Part shown: positions 35,267-43,199 of the stretch, piece by piece
Position numbering within the stretch: position 1 is the first letter of the stretch
How the letters are laid out: each line of letters opens with the position of its first letter
Source of the DNA: Candidatus Manganitrophus morganii
GTDB taxonomy: Bacteria; Nitrospirota; Nitrospiria; SBBL01; Manganitrophaceae
NCBI GenBank assembly: GCA_021651055.1
Contig: JAJHOH010000001.1
Location: forward strand, 62,001-126,000
Direction: 5' to 3'
Length of the DNA: 64,000 bases
Made by a program: the position numbers and the translations under genes
Notes under the pieces: model-generated
What the model saw: the letters and a program-made list of their open reading frames with translations, nothing else
The model's database searches: none
Told to the model about the DNA's origin: nothing

Positions 35267-35526
35267 GGAGATCCACGCGGAATATCCTTTCTCAAATGAA
35301 GGGACTCTTCTGGAAGATTGTCATCAAGACCCGCTGGCGTCTCCCTCGGGGGCGCAGAGAAAGGGATGTCATTGGAGGGAGGATACCCGATTTTACCCTG
35401 CGCGATTTCTCCGGCCGGCCGTTCATCCTCTCTAGGGAGAGCTCCAATCCCGATCGATTCGAGTCTTTTCGGAAAGAGATAAACTTTTCCTTTAACTTTC
35501 TATCCGCTCCACCACGCTTAAGATAA
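35263..35526 (+). pseudogene. Truncated redoxin-like gene, coupled to the Rieske gene
   Basis: 87 codons that overlap the Rieske stop by ATGA. Residues 36-60 read GGRIPDFTLRDFSGRPFILS, the usual opening of AhpC/TSA or redoxin domains (xxPDFxLxDxxGxxxxLS). The catalytic Cys region that should follow is missing; the frame ends in a short Phe-rich tail NFSFNFLSAPPRLR. It may be a broken peroxiredoxin. Alternatively a small real protein of unknown role. Confidence 0.45.
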
Positions 35527-35616
35527 ATGCGTTTCTTGACAGCTTCCGTTGTTCTGGTAATCTTAAGTCTGCTTTTACCCTAGAAAATCCGATAGAAACC
35601 TTCTTAGGCGGTGCAG

Positions 35617-35868
35617 ATGAAGAGGCTTCCAGTCACAACGGCGATTATTTTGAAAAAGGTCGGCATTCCGCGTCACAAGCTCTATTATCTAGAAAAAATG
35701 GGTTATGTCACTCCCCGAATGAAACCGATCGGCAACGTAGAACTGCGGCTCTTTACTCAGGAGGATCTCGAGAAAATTACGCTCCTTTGGAAGTATCTTA
35801 AGGAAGGTTTTAATCACGAGCTCGCCTATGAGAAGACGATGAAGGATCTCGGACGCGGCAAGCGCTGA
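35617..35868 (+). CDS. MerR-like HTH regulator (short)
   Basis: 83 residues from ATG at 35617 (an in-frame GTG lies 6 bp upstream). Winged-helix of MerR type: VTTAIILKKVGIPRHKLYYLEKMGYVTPRMKPIGNVELRLFTQEDLEKI in pieces, followed by helix LLWKYLKEGFNHELAYEKTMKDL. No effector-binding domain, like HspR/SoxR-type short regulators. Followed by a strong terminator. Targets unknown. Confidence 0.82.
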   Translation: MKRLPVTTAIILKKVGIPRHKLYYLEKMGYVTPRMKPIGNVELRLFTQEDLEKITLLWKYLKEGFNHELAYEKTMKDLGRGKR

Positions 35869-35902
35869 AGATGACGAAGGACGGAACCGATGTTTTTCCG
35901 AA

Positions 35903-35926
35903 GGGCTGTTTAGGACAGCCCTTTTA
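35903..35926 (+). terminator. Rho-independent terminator after the MerR-like gene
   Basis: GGGCTGT (35903-35909), loop TTAGG, ACAGCCC (35915-35921), then TTTTATATTTT. Classic intrinsic terminator. Confidence 0.85.
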
Positions 35927-36012
35927 TATTTTAAAAGCGGGTTTTTCGAAGGTCGGAGGAATTTTTCAATAAAGCTGCAAGGAACACCGGTGGTACGATA
36001 AATGGAATGCCG

Positions 36013-36396
36013 TCACGGATAGATCGACTCCATGAAGCTGCGGGCGGAAACGATGCCGCAGGGCGCTCCCCCCCGCGTGACCACAAGGTGGCGGATCTGA
36101 TTCTCCCCCATCAATTTGTACGCCTGCTCCAGCATCTCCTTTTCGTCGATCGTGATCGGGGGATAGCTCATGATCGTTTCGAGTTTGACCCCTTTCGGAT
36201 CGATCCCTTGCCCGAGGACCTTTCGTACCAGATCGCTTTCCGTGACGATCCCCATGACCTCTCCATCACGAGAGACCAGGACGGAGCCGATCCCGTGCTC
36301 CGTCATCACTTCTGCGGCCCGCAGGGCCGATTCCGTCTGATCGAGGGTGAGGAGCTTCTCGCACATGACCCTTTTGATGGGCACTCTCGGAATCAT
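36013..36396 (-). CDS. Two-CBS-domain protein
   Basis: 127 residues from ATG at 36396 (GGAGAAG upstream; the longer frame is a basic Arg-rich spurious tail). Two CBS motifs: KRVMCEKLLTLDQTESALRAA with GIGSVLVSRDGEVMGIVTESDLV, then TIMSYPPITIDEKEMLEQAYKLM with IRHLVVTRGGAPCGIVSARSF. An adenosyl-ligand sensor. It is similar in type to 28358 but on the opposite strand. The 250-bp region upstream carries the box at 36572. Confidence 0.88.
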   Translation of the reverse strand: MIPRVPIKRVMCEKLLTLDQTESALRAAEVMTEHGIGSVLVSRDGEVMGIVTESDLVRKVLGQGIDPKGVKLETIMSYPPITIDEKEMLEQAYKLMGENQIRHLVVTRGGAPCGIVSARSFMESIYP

Positions 36397-36571
36397 TTTT
36401 CTTCTCCGTTTTAAGTTGCGGCGCTTCCGCCTAAGCTCCAACCATTCCGATATTTCGATATAGTATACCAGGCCGCCGCTTTTTCAGGCCGAGGGGATTC
36501 GGCGGATGAATCCTTCATTAAAGCGCCCGGAACCATTCTTGATCCAGGCCCTGATCTATCCGACGGTGGAA

Positions 36572-36588
36572 TTAACACCCTTTTAACA
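36572..36588 (+). promoter_or_regulatory. Pho-box-like direct repeat TTAACA-N5-TTAACA
   Basis: TTAACACCCTTTTAACA: two exact TTAACA hexamers with 11-bp period, about 107 bp before the Cys-rich gene at 36695. Direct repeats with 11-bp period are how OmpR/PhoB-type winged-helix regulators bind; TTAACA with a five-base spacer equals the Bacillus PhoP box. Two such regulators are encoded at 40287 and 41457. Confidence 0.5.
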
Positions 36589-36694
36589 GAAACATAACTC
36601 ATCATAAACAAGCGGAGGGTAGGATGTGATTCAGCTATACAGCGATGATCGATCCACAAAGCGGAGAGGAAGATCAAAACAAAGGAGAATGACG

Positions 36695-36910
36695 ATGCAT
36701 TGTCCTTATCTCGGAAAAGCTGAAAGCACGGAAGGGGAAGCGGAGTGCCGCGCGCGGGAATGGATCTTCGAGCCGAGCTCTCTCGAACTGGACCAGTATT
36801 GTACGACCCGCTTGCATCGTTGGTGTCCCCTCTATCGCGCGTTGATGTCGACGCCGACCGTTTACCGATCGGGAAAGATGCGCCGCGAGCCGCAAAAAGC
36901 TGTCGGCTAA
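36695..36910 (+). CDS. Small Cys-rich protein (CPYL..YC..WCPLY)
   Basis: 71 residues from the second ATG (AAAGGAG seven bases upstream; the first ATG at 36689 is too close). Cysteines at MHCPYLGKAE, AECRARE, QYCTTRLHR and WCPLYRAL give a C..C..C..C pattern typical of small metal-binding or redox proteins of unknown function. Preceded by the Pho-box-like repeat. No named family recognised. Confidence 0.55.
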   Translation: MHCPYLGKAESTEGEAECRAREWIFEPSSLELDQYCTTRLHRWCPLYRALMSTPTVYRSGKMRREPQKAVG

Positions 36911-36988
36911 AACAAGTAGAGACGAACCCCTCCGCCTTATGGGAGAACGAACCCGTCTTTCTCTCTCGCTCCTCCGGCCCCGTCACAT

Positions 36989-37005
36989 TTAACAACCCGT
37001 TAACA
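36989..37005 (+). promoter_or_regulatory. Pho-box-like direct repeat TTAACA-N5-TTAACA
   Basis: TTAACAACCCGTTAACA: again two exact TTAACA hexamers at 11-bp period, about 96 bp before the zinc-ribbon gene at 37101. Same spacing as the box at 36572. Confidence 0.5.
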
Positions 37006-37100
37006 TCTCTTTGATCGCGAAGAAATATCCTTCCTTTATGATGAAAGAAGATGAAAAAAAACGGCGCTCCGACAAAGAATTAAAAATAAGGATGGGATGA

Positions 37101-37295
37101 ATGCCTTGCAGACGTTGTAGCGGGATGATGATAAAAGATCGAGCCCTGGATGAGATCGGACGCGCGGAACATTTTATCTGGCGCTGTATCCTCTGCGGCG
37201 ACATCATCGATCCGATTATCCTGATCAATCGCGCGAACTTTTCTCCGTCCAAGAAAAAATCGTACGTCCGTCGCACGATTCTCTGGTCTGTATAA
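37101..37295 (+). CDS. Small zinc-ribbon protein
   Basis: 64 residues: MPCRRCSGMMIKDRALDEIG with CRRC and, 24 residues on, WRCILCGDIIDP with CILC, i.e. two C-x2-C knuckles. A single zinc ribbon with a hydrophobic and basic tail. Weak GGATGGG upstream. Function unknown. It is preceded by a Pho-box-like repeat, as is its small Cys neighbour at 36695. Confidence 0.6.
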   Translation: MPCRRCSGMMIKDRALDEIGRAEHFIWRCILCGDIIDPIILINRANFSPSKKKSYVRRTILWSV

Positions 37296-37337
37296 ACACT
37301 CGCCCGATCCGCAGATTTTCGGCGTTCATCCTGATAA

Positions 37338-38597
37338 ATGGGTACGATGACTGTATTAGCGCTCCCCGACTCGCCCCATCAAGAACTTCTTCCCGCGCCG
37401 ACCTCGGCTCCGAGGCGTCGTGTCGATGCAATTGATGTTGCTCGCGGCCTGCTGATGTGTGTGATCACCGTCGGTCACGGTCTCATTCTCTTGAACGACT
37501 CGGAATCGAATAAATGGTTGGGCCTTCTGATCACGAAAGTCACCAACCTCGGAACCCCCGGCTTCACAATGATCAGCGGCATGTTGCTCGGTTATTTCGA
37601 GTCGACTTATTCACACTTTCAACGCATTCGATGGAAATACTTCATCCGGGGCATCCAGCTTCTGACCCTTGCCCATCTGCTCATTTCCTTGGCGACCTAT
37701 CCGCTCCGTCAGGAAACCTCATTGATCGAGGTCTACCTCCGCTACTGGTACATCACCGATGCGCTGGCGGTCCTTTTCATGCTTCTCCCAACCTTGGTTC
37801 CACGGTTGGACCGACCCGCTCGGATTGTCATCGGGATAACCTGTCTCCTTTCATGGAAGCTCTTCTCGTTCTTCCCCTCGATCACTTCGCCGATCTTGCT
37901 CGTTATCAAAGAGTTCACTTTCGGGGTCTCTCTTCGCGACAACCCTCTTCTGGGAGATACCTACCCGATCGTTCCTCTGGCCGGCCTCTTTATGATCGGA
38001 ACGGTCCTCGGAAACAGCTTCGCCCGGTCGATTGTCAGTGAAACACTCGGTCAATTCGTCAGAACACTCCGAAGAAGCATCGTCCCGTTGATTCTTTTAT
38101 CCGGATTCCTGGTTGGACTCTGGGCGGCGGGAAAATTCTTCTCGGAGGGCCTCTTCGGAAACACGCTGAAAACGCTCTTCTACCCTGAAAAACTCTCCTC
38201 TCTGCTTCCGTTTTACATCGGCGTTCTCTTTCTGATTCTGGCTTATTTTGTTCGGAAGATCGAAATGGAAAAGAACTTCGGGCGGTTCGAAAAGGCGCTC
38301 GCCCTCTTCGGTAAAACATCGTTATTCACTTATGTCGTCCAATATTTTCTCGTACAGACCATTCCCGCTCTCATCGGATGGCGCAATCAGTTAAACATCG
38401 CCGAGTGGACCCTCTATTTAGGAGGTACCTTCATGATTCTCTTTTACCTGGCTCGCATCTACAACGATTCCTTTCTAAAAGGATGGAACCGGTCGGGCAA
38501 AGCAAAACGGAGGCCGAGTGAAATGAAAAGAAAGAAAGCGCTCACCTCGCCCGACATCTCCCCGGAGCTCCTTAACCTGAAAAAAGACCTCTGGTGA
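37338..38597 (+). CDS. Acyltransferase-like membrane protein (DUF1624/YeiB/OpgC type)
   Basis: 419 residues, about 9-10 transmembrane helices. N-terminal signature RRRVDAIDVARGLLMCVITVGHGLILL (in parts, about 26-52) with the R-x-D-x-x-R-G and conserved His typical of heparan-alpha-glucosaminide N-acetyltransferase-like (DUF1624) and OpgC acyltransferases. It could acetylate or succinylate a surface sugar. A basic C-terminal tail SGKAKRRPSEMKRKKAL is cytoplasmic. Followed by a flippase gene 57 bp downstream. Start ATG at 37338 lacks a strong ribosome site. Confidence 0.72.
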   Translation: MGTMTVLALPDSPHQELLPAPTSAPRRRVDAIDVARGLLMCVITVGHGLILLNDSESNKWLGLLITKVTNLGTPGFTMISGMLLGYFESTYSHFQRIRWKYFIRGIQLLTLAHLLISLATYPLRQETSLIEVYLRYWYITDALAVLFMLLPTLVPRLDRPARIVIGITCLLSWKLFSFFPSITSPILLVIKEFTFGVSLRDNPLLGDTYPIVPLAGLFMIGTVLGNSFARSIVSETLGQFVRTLRRSIVPLILLSGFLVGLWAAGKFFSEGLFGNTLKTLFYPEKLSSLLPFYIGVLFLILAYFVRKIEMEKNFGRFEKALALFGKTSLFTYVVQYFLVQTIPALIGWRNQLNIAEWTLYLGGTFMILFYLARIYNDSFLKGWNRSGKAKRRPSEMKRKKALTSPDISPELLNLKKDLW

Positions 38598-38654
38598 AGT
38601 GACAATAAAATCGGGTTTCCCTTCACTTTCTGAATTGGCAGGAGAAACGGCTCA

Positions 38655-40193
38655 ATGGAGATCGCATCCGAAGTCAAACCCAAGTCGGTTCACTCGCAGG
38701 CGCTCACTCTGATCATCGGACGGATCGCTTCCTTTACCCTCACCTTTTTTATCCCGATCTTTTTGGCGCGCGGGTTGGACCCGGCCGAATATGGAACTTT
38801 CAAGCAGATCTTTTTAATCTTTACAACCCTCTATCTGATCTTACAGGGAGGGATGATTCAGAGCCTTTATTACTTTATTCCCCACGATCCAAACCGCAGA
38901 ACGTCCTGGATCTTTCAGGCGATTTTTTTTGTGACCGCCGCAGGCGTACTTGCCGGCGTCGGCCTTCTCTTGGGGGGAGAAACGCTCGCCGCCTGGTTTT
39001 CCAACCCCTCCCTTGTTCCCTATCTTCCCAAGTTGGCCTTCTTTCTTGTCTTGATGCTCGCCTCATGCCATCTGGAGACGATGCTGATTGCTCAGGAGCG
39101 GATCGCAGCCGGATCAACGGTCCTTTTTCTATCGGAAATGATCCGCGCCCTCTTTATTATTCTCCCTCTTCTGATCGGCCGCTCCCTCTCAGCTGTCATC
39201 ATCGGATTGCTTTCTTTTGCGGCGTTGCGGCTGGCGATCACGGCGGCCTATACGGTCCGAATCCTCCTTCGTGGTAAAAATCGAATATCGTTGATCCGGA
39301 TGGAGGGTCTTAAAACACAGCTCGCCTATGCCCTCCCGTTCGGCGCCGCCGTGGTAGTCGATGTCCTTCAACAAAATCTTCACCAGTATGCCGTCGCTTC
39401 CCTCTTCGATGTCGCGACCTTTGCCGTCTACTCAGTCGGCATCATGCAGATTCCGATCATCGATTTCATCTACACGCCGACCACCCAGGTTCTGATGGTC
39501 CGGATGTCGTCGCTTCTGAAGAACGGCTCGAATCAAGAACGGCTCGCCCTGTGGCATGATGTCACCGCCCGCCTCGCCCTTTTTTTCTTCCCGGTCGGGA
39601 TTTTCTTCGTCTTGATCGCCCCCGACATGATCGCGTTTCTCTTCACGGACACCTATCGGGAAAGTATCCCTCTTTTTCAGATTTCCGCCCTGGGAATTCT
39701 GCCGGCGGTCTTTCTAACCGACGGGATGCTCCGATGTTACGCCCGAATCCCATTTATTCTTTTAACGACCTCCGCAAAAATCGTTCTGACCCTCCTCCTG
39801 ATCATCCCCCTCATCCACATCGCCGGCCTCACCGGGGCGGTCCTCACCACCGTTTTGGTGATGTATCTCGGAAAAGGGATGATGCTCTGGAAGATACGAA
39901 AAATGATGGAGACCTCCTGGGGAGAATTCCTCCCCTGGGGGAAACTCGCCGGAACGCTTTTCCTGGCCGTTTCCGTTTTCCTCCCCGCCGTATTCCTCCG
40001 TCAAACACTTTCGATCGCCCCCTTCACGGCTTTAATCTTTGACACCCTCTTTTACTGGACCGCCTATGGGGCGCTTCTTCTCTGGACACCGCTGCTTCCC
40101 CTTTCCGTTCGAGAACAGATTTTCGCCGCCGCAGGCCGGCTTCATCAAGTCCTCAGAGGAACGAAAACCGGGGTCAAGAGAGAAGCCTGGTGA
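38655..40193 (+). CDS. Second Wzx-like oligosaccharide flippase
   Basis: 512 residues, polytopic, MOP/Polysacc_synt family: opening LTLIIGRIASFTLTFFIPIFLARGLDPAEYGTFKQIFLI (in parts, about 18-57), 12-14 helices, and a helix-9 region FFPVGIFFVLIAPDMIAFLFTDTYRESIP. Likely exports a lipid-linked glycan different from that of the 1-25 kb locus, perhaps the one modified by the acyltransferase-like protein upstream. AGGAGAAACGGCTCA precedes the ATG. No glycosyltransferases are nearby here. Confidence 0.85.
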   Translation: MEIASEVKPKSVHSQALTLIIGRIASFTLTFFIPIFLARGLDPAEYGTFKQIFLIFTTLYLILQGGMIQSLYYFIPHDPNRRTSWIFQAIFFVTAAGVLAGVGLLLGGETLAAWFSNPSLVPYLPKLAFFLVLMLASCHLETMLIAQERIAAGSTVLFLSEMIRALFIILPLLIGRSLSAVIIGLLSFAALRLAITAAYTVRILLRGKNRISLIRMEGLKTQLAYALPFGAAVVVDVLQQNLHQYAVASLFDVATFAVYSVGIMQIPIIDFIYTPTTQVLMVRMSSLLKNGSNQERLALWHDVTARLALFFFPVGIFFVLIAPDMIAFLFTDTYRESIPLFQISALGILPAVFLTDGMLRCYARIPFILLTTSAKIVLTLLLIIPLIHIAGLTGAVLTTVLVMYLGKGMMLWKIRKMMETSWGEFLPWGKLAGTLFLAVSVFLPAVFLRQTLSIAPFTALIFDTLFYWTAYGALLLWTPLLPLSVREQIFAAAGRLHQVLRGTKTGVKREAW

Positions 40194-40236
40194 TCCCGGA
40201 CCCGATGCTTTCGATGCCCGGTTAAGAAACAGAAAT

Positions 40237-40253
40237 TTAACATCGGCGTAATC
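40237..40253 (+). promoter_or_regulatory. Weak box resembling the TTAACA repeats, upstream of the regulator gene
   Basis: TTAACA (40237-40242), then GTAATC at 40248 with the same 11-bp period but only 3 of 6 matches. Close by, GTAAC-ATCG-GTTAC (40273-40286) is an inverted repeat just before the ATG of the response regulator at 40287. Autoregulation is possible. Confidence 0.25.
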
Positions 40254-40286
40254 TTCATAAAACACCGCTCGGGTAACATCGGTTAC

Positions 40287-41033
40287 ATGGTGCAAAGTCA
40301 TCTTCGCGTCACTTCTCCAAAGCCTGAAGAGATCCTCATTATCGAGGATCATCCGGACATGATCGATATCCTCAAAAAAGAGCTGACCCGGCATCATTAC
40401 CACGTCCGGGTCGCCGCCGAAGGCGAAACGGGGCTCTCCGAAGCGCAGCGCCGGCCGCCTGATCTGATTATCCTCGATTTGATGCTCCCCGGCTTAAGCG
40501 GCTGGGAGGTCTGCCGGTTGCTTAGAAAAAACTTAAAAACCCAGGCGATTCCCCTTCTTATTCTTACTGCGCTGGGAGAAGAAGCCAACCGGATTCTGGG
40601 TCTGGAGTCGGGCGCGGACGATTACCTCCCCAAACCGGTGAGTCTTCGGGAGCTGATCGCCCGGATCAAGGCGCTCCTCCGTCGCAAGCGGATGGCCGCC
40701 GAGCAAAAACCGGGCGGCGCGTACCGCGCCGGCGCGCTTGTGATCGACACCGAGCGTCATGAAATTAGGATGGCCGGGCGATTGATTCGGCTGACCCGCA
40801 CCGAATTCGGACTTTTAAAATTCCTGGCGCAGAACCCCGGAAAGGTGTTCAAGCGGGATGAATTGATCACGACCTTGTGGGGAGAAAACCAGTTCGTCGA
40901 AGAGCATAACCTCGACGTTCATATTCACTCCATCCGGCAACATCTGGAGCCCGATCCCTCCCGTCCCCAATTCATTTTGACGGTCCGCGGCGTCGGTTAT
41001 AAATTCCGTCCGCCGGAGGAGACCGGCGGATGA
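40287..41033 (+). CDS. OmpR/PhoB-family response regulator
   Basis: 248 residues. Receiver about 16-130: ILIIEDHPDM, phospho-acceptor Asp in LIILDLMLPGLSGWEV (D near 65), TAL switch and KPVSLREL Lys. Winged-helix DNA-binding about 145-245: RLIRLTRTEFGLLKFLAQNP, GEVFKRDELITTLWG-like, VRGVGYKFRPP. ATGA overlap with the phosphatase gene. The cognate kinase is not adjacent. Possible regulator of the 11-bp repeat boxes. Confidence 0.92.
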   Translation: MVQSHLRVTSPKPEEILIIEDHPDMIDILKKELTRHHYHVRVAAEGETGLSEAQRRPPDLIILDLMLPGLSGWEVCRLLRKNLKTQAIPLLILTALGEEANRILGLESGADDYLPKPVSLRELIARIKALLRRKRMAAEQKPGGAYRAGALVIDTERHEIRMAGRLIRLTRTEFGLLKFLAQNPGKVFKRDELITTLWGENQFVEEHNLDVHIHSIRQHLEPDPSRPQFILTVRGVGYKFRPPEETGG

Positions 41034-41434
41034 TGAAACGGATTCTCTTTGTCTGCATCGAAAACGCATGCCGCAGCCAAATGGCCGAAGCATTCGCGCA
41101 ACGTTATGGAAGAGAAGCGATCGAGGTTTATAGCGCCGGATCGCGCCCGTCGAGAAAGATCGATCCGAAAACGGTTGAAGCGATGTGGGAAGTCGGTTAC
41201 GACCTGACGAAGCATACCTCCAAATCGCTCCGTGAGATCCCGGCTATAGAATACGACGCGGTTGTCACGATGGGCTGCGGAGACGCGTGCCCGATGGTGA
41301 AGGCAAAACACCGCGAGGATTGGGCGATCCCCGATCCGAAATATTGGCCCATCGATCAGTTCCGAGAGGTACGAAACAGGATCGAACAGAAAGTTCAAGG
41401 CTTACTTGAAAGTTTAAAAATCATTTCACCGTAA
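41030..41434 (+). CDS. ArsC-type low-molecular-weight phosphatase / arsenate reductase
   Basis: 134 residues of the LMW-PTP fold. P-loop near the N-terminus: FVCIENACRSQMAEAF, with C-(IENAC)-R (C10, R16). The second motif VTMGCGDACPM supplies Cys for the thioredoxin-type relay of ArsC (pI258 type), and DWAIPDPKYWP holds the catalytic Asp. These features favour arsenate reductase over protein tyrosine phosphatase. It is embedded between two OmpR-type regulator genes, overlapping the first by ATGA. No arsenic efflux gene is close, so a signalling role is possible. Confidence 0.87.
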   Translation: MMKRILFVCIENACRSQMAEAFAQRYGREAIEVYSAGSRPSRKIDPKTVEAMWEVGYDLTKHTSKSLREIPAIEYDAVVTMGCGDACPMVKAKHREDWAIPDPKYWPIDQFREVRNRIEQKVQGLLESLKIISP

Positions 41435-41456
41435 TGGCCGTAATGAAGGAGAACCG

Positions 41457-42140
41457 ATGTCGCAGAAAATATTGATGGTGGATGATGAGGCCGATTTAAG
41501 CAAGCTGGTCGCGCATCATTTGCGGAAAGAAGGGTTCGAGCCGCTTTGTGTCTCCAACGGCTCGGACGCGCTTAAGGCACTGGCCAAACAGCCTTTCTCC
41601 TTGGTGATCCTGGATATCATGATGCCGGGGGAAGACGGCCTGCAAGTCTGCAGAAAGCTGCGGGCCCAGGAGGAGACCGCCGCCCTTCCGATTCTCTTTC
41701 TCACCGCCAAGGATGAGGAGAGTGATAAGGTGGTCGGGCTGGAGCTCGGGGCCGACGATTATGTCACCAAGCCCTTCTCCCCCAAAGAGCTCATGGCGCG
41801 GGTCAAAGCGCTGCTCCGGCGATCGGATCGAAAAGAGAGTGCGGCCGGTTATGCCTATCGCGATCTGGTGATGGATGTCCCCCGCCATGAGGTGAGAGCC
41901 TCGGAGAAGCGGGTAACCCTCACGGCCAAGGAATTTGCCCTGCTTGAACATCTGCTGAAAAATAAGGGGAAGGTCCTGACGCGTGACCATCTGTTGAACA
42001 CCGTCTGGGGGTACGACTACTTCGGGACGACCCGCACGGTCGATGTGCATATCCGAAGGCTGCGAGAGAAGATCCCGATGCTGACGGATGCCATCGAGAC
42101 GGTTCCGTCTTTAGGGTATAAGCTCGTGGATGAAGAATGA
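41457..42140 (+). CDS. OmpR/PhoB-family response regulator
   Basis: 227 residues. Receiver 1-120: ILMVDDEADLSKLV (D9/D10), LVILDIMMPGEDGL (Asp near 53), LTAKDEESDKVVGLELGADDYVTKPF. Winged helix 130-225: RVTLTAKEFALLEHLLKNKGKVLTRDHLLNTVWGYDYFGTTRTVDVHIRRLREK in parts, with the RTVDVHI recognition helix, closely like PhoB/WalR. AAGGAGAACCG precedes ATG. It may be a Pho-type regulator; no histidine kinase in the immediate neighbourhood. Confidence 0.93.
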   Translation: MSQKILMVDDEADLSKLVAHHLRKEGFEPLCVSNGSDALKALAKQPFSLVILDIMMPGEDGLQVCRKLRAQEETAALPILFLTAKDEESDKVVGLELGADDYVTKPFSPKELMARVKALLRRSDRKESAAGYAYRDLVMDVPRHEVRASEKRVTLTAKEFALLEHLLKNKGKVLTRDHLLNTVWGYDYFGTTRTVDVHIRRLREKIPMLTDAIETVPSLGYKLVDEE

Positions 42141-42188
42141 AGTAAAATTCACGCAAGAAAACGACCTCTTTTCTGTTCTCCGATCGGT

Positions 42189-42692
42189 TCACTCACCGGA
42201 AGATCGAGGCGGTGCCGGATTTTTCCGCTCCACCGCCTCGAGGATGTCATTCCTTAACCGATCAAGTTCTTCTTTAACCAAATCCTCGGTTAAAATCCTC
42301 GTTGGGACCGCATCGAATCGGGTGATGATCGTTTCGCGCAGCGACTGCGTCGCCGGAGCGTCTTGCAGATCAAACGATTTCCGAAGATCGATCAACGCTT
42401 GCGTGTTCTCGGAAAGCTTGTTGTTGATGGAATTCAGAAGCAGACGGATCTGCTCCAGCCGGTCGGCCGATTTCGCGGCCGAAATCGCGGCCAAAGCGCC
42501 GGAACTTACGGCAGACCCTTCGCATCGCTCCAACTCCGCATTCCAATTTCCCAAACAGATGAGATCTTCAAAGGTGCTCGGGAGAATGATGTTTCCGTCG
42601 TACTGTTGAATTGGGTTGCTCTGAGCGTGCATTGAGGGCGGATGAAGATTTAAGAGCATGAAAGCCGATACCACTGAAAATAAAAACTTCAT
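42189..42692 (-). CDS. Secreted hypothetical protein with coiled-coil C-terminus
   Basis: 167 residues. Signal peptide MKFLFSVVSAFMLLNLHPPS, then two cysteines near 47 and 58 (DLICLGNWNAELERCEGSA), an Ala/Ser-rich helix and a long charged helix LRETIITRFDAVPTRILTED. No family recognised. It lies tail to tail with the response regulator at 41457. The gap between their stops is about 48 bp. GGAG-type signal precedes the ATG. Confidence 0.55.
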   Translation of the reverse strand: MKFLFSVVSAFMLLNLHPPSMHAQSNPIQQYDGNIILPSTFEDLICLGNWNAELERCEGSAVSSGALAAISAAKSADRLEQIRLLLNSINNKLSENTQALIDLRKSFDLQDAPATQSLRETIITRFDAVPTRILTEDLVKEELDRLRNDILEAVERKNPAPPRSSGE

Positions 42693-42791
42693 TTCATTCT
42701 CCTTTCCGTATCGCGTCCGTATCGCGGCGCTGCATTCACCTCACTTAACATAACAGAACCTTTTTGGAACTCTCAATCCTTATAAAAGTGA

Positions 42792-42977
42792 GGTAGTGAC
42801 TCGTTTTGAAATTCCAAAGTCGTCATGCCCGCGGAAGCGGGCATCCAGAGGTTTTAAATCACTGGATTGCTGTCGCGAAGCGATCGGAGGCGCTGTGCGC
42901 ATCAAGTCGGTTCCAGGCGCTTTCCCGCCTGCGCGGGAATGACAATCCAGAAATTGATTCCAGACTCAGTCACTACC
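42792..42977. repeat. 186-bp MITE/REPIN-like element
   Basis: Ends GGTAGTGACT (42792-42801) and AGTCACTACC (42968-42977) are inverted copies. Inside are two hairpins: ATGCCCGC-GGAA-GCGGGCAT (42825-42844) and TTCCCGC-CTGC-GCGGGAA (42922-42939), themselves in opposite orientation (GTCATGCCCGC versus GCGGGAATGAC). GTCATKCCCGC hairpins are a wide REP family in bacteria. No coding sequence; the rest of the 500-bp gap to 43200 is free of genes. Confidence 0.7.
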
Positions 42978-43199
42978 AAAGGTGACGGATGGATCACATC
43001 GATTTGACCCTATACCGAGTATTCTTTATTGACGAATGATGAATCTCTGATACCCTTCCACCTAGGGATAACACGAACGACATAACAGCGCGGCCCTGCT
43101 GCACCCTGAGACTTCTTATCTTATTAGTATCTCCTTCCTTCTGGTAGGGAACGATGCAACAACAAACCTCGAAGTAGTGACTAAAAAAGGAGAACAGCG

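Noticed and set aside
35481-35500. AAACTTTTCCTTTAAC as another Pho-like box
   Set aside because: Hexamers do not match and the frame it lies in is the redoxin stub; spacing not convincing.
42792-42977. Possible CRISPR array
   Set aside because: Only two hairpins of opposite orientation and no regular spacers; it is a REP/MITE-like element.
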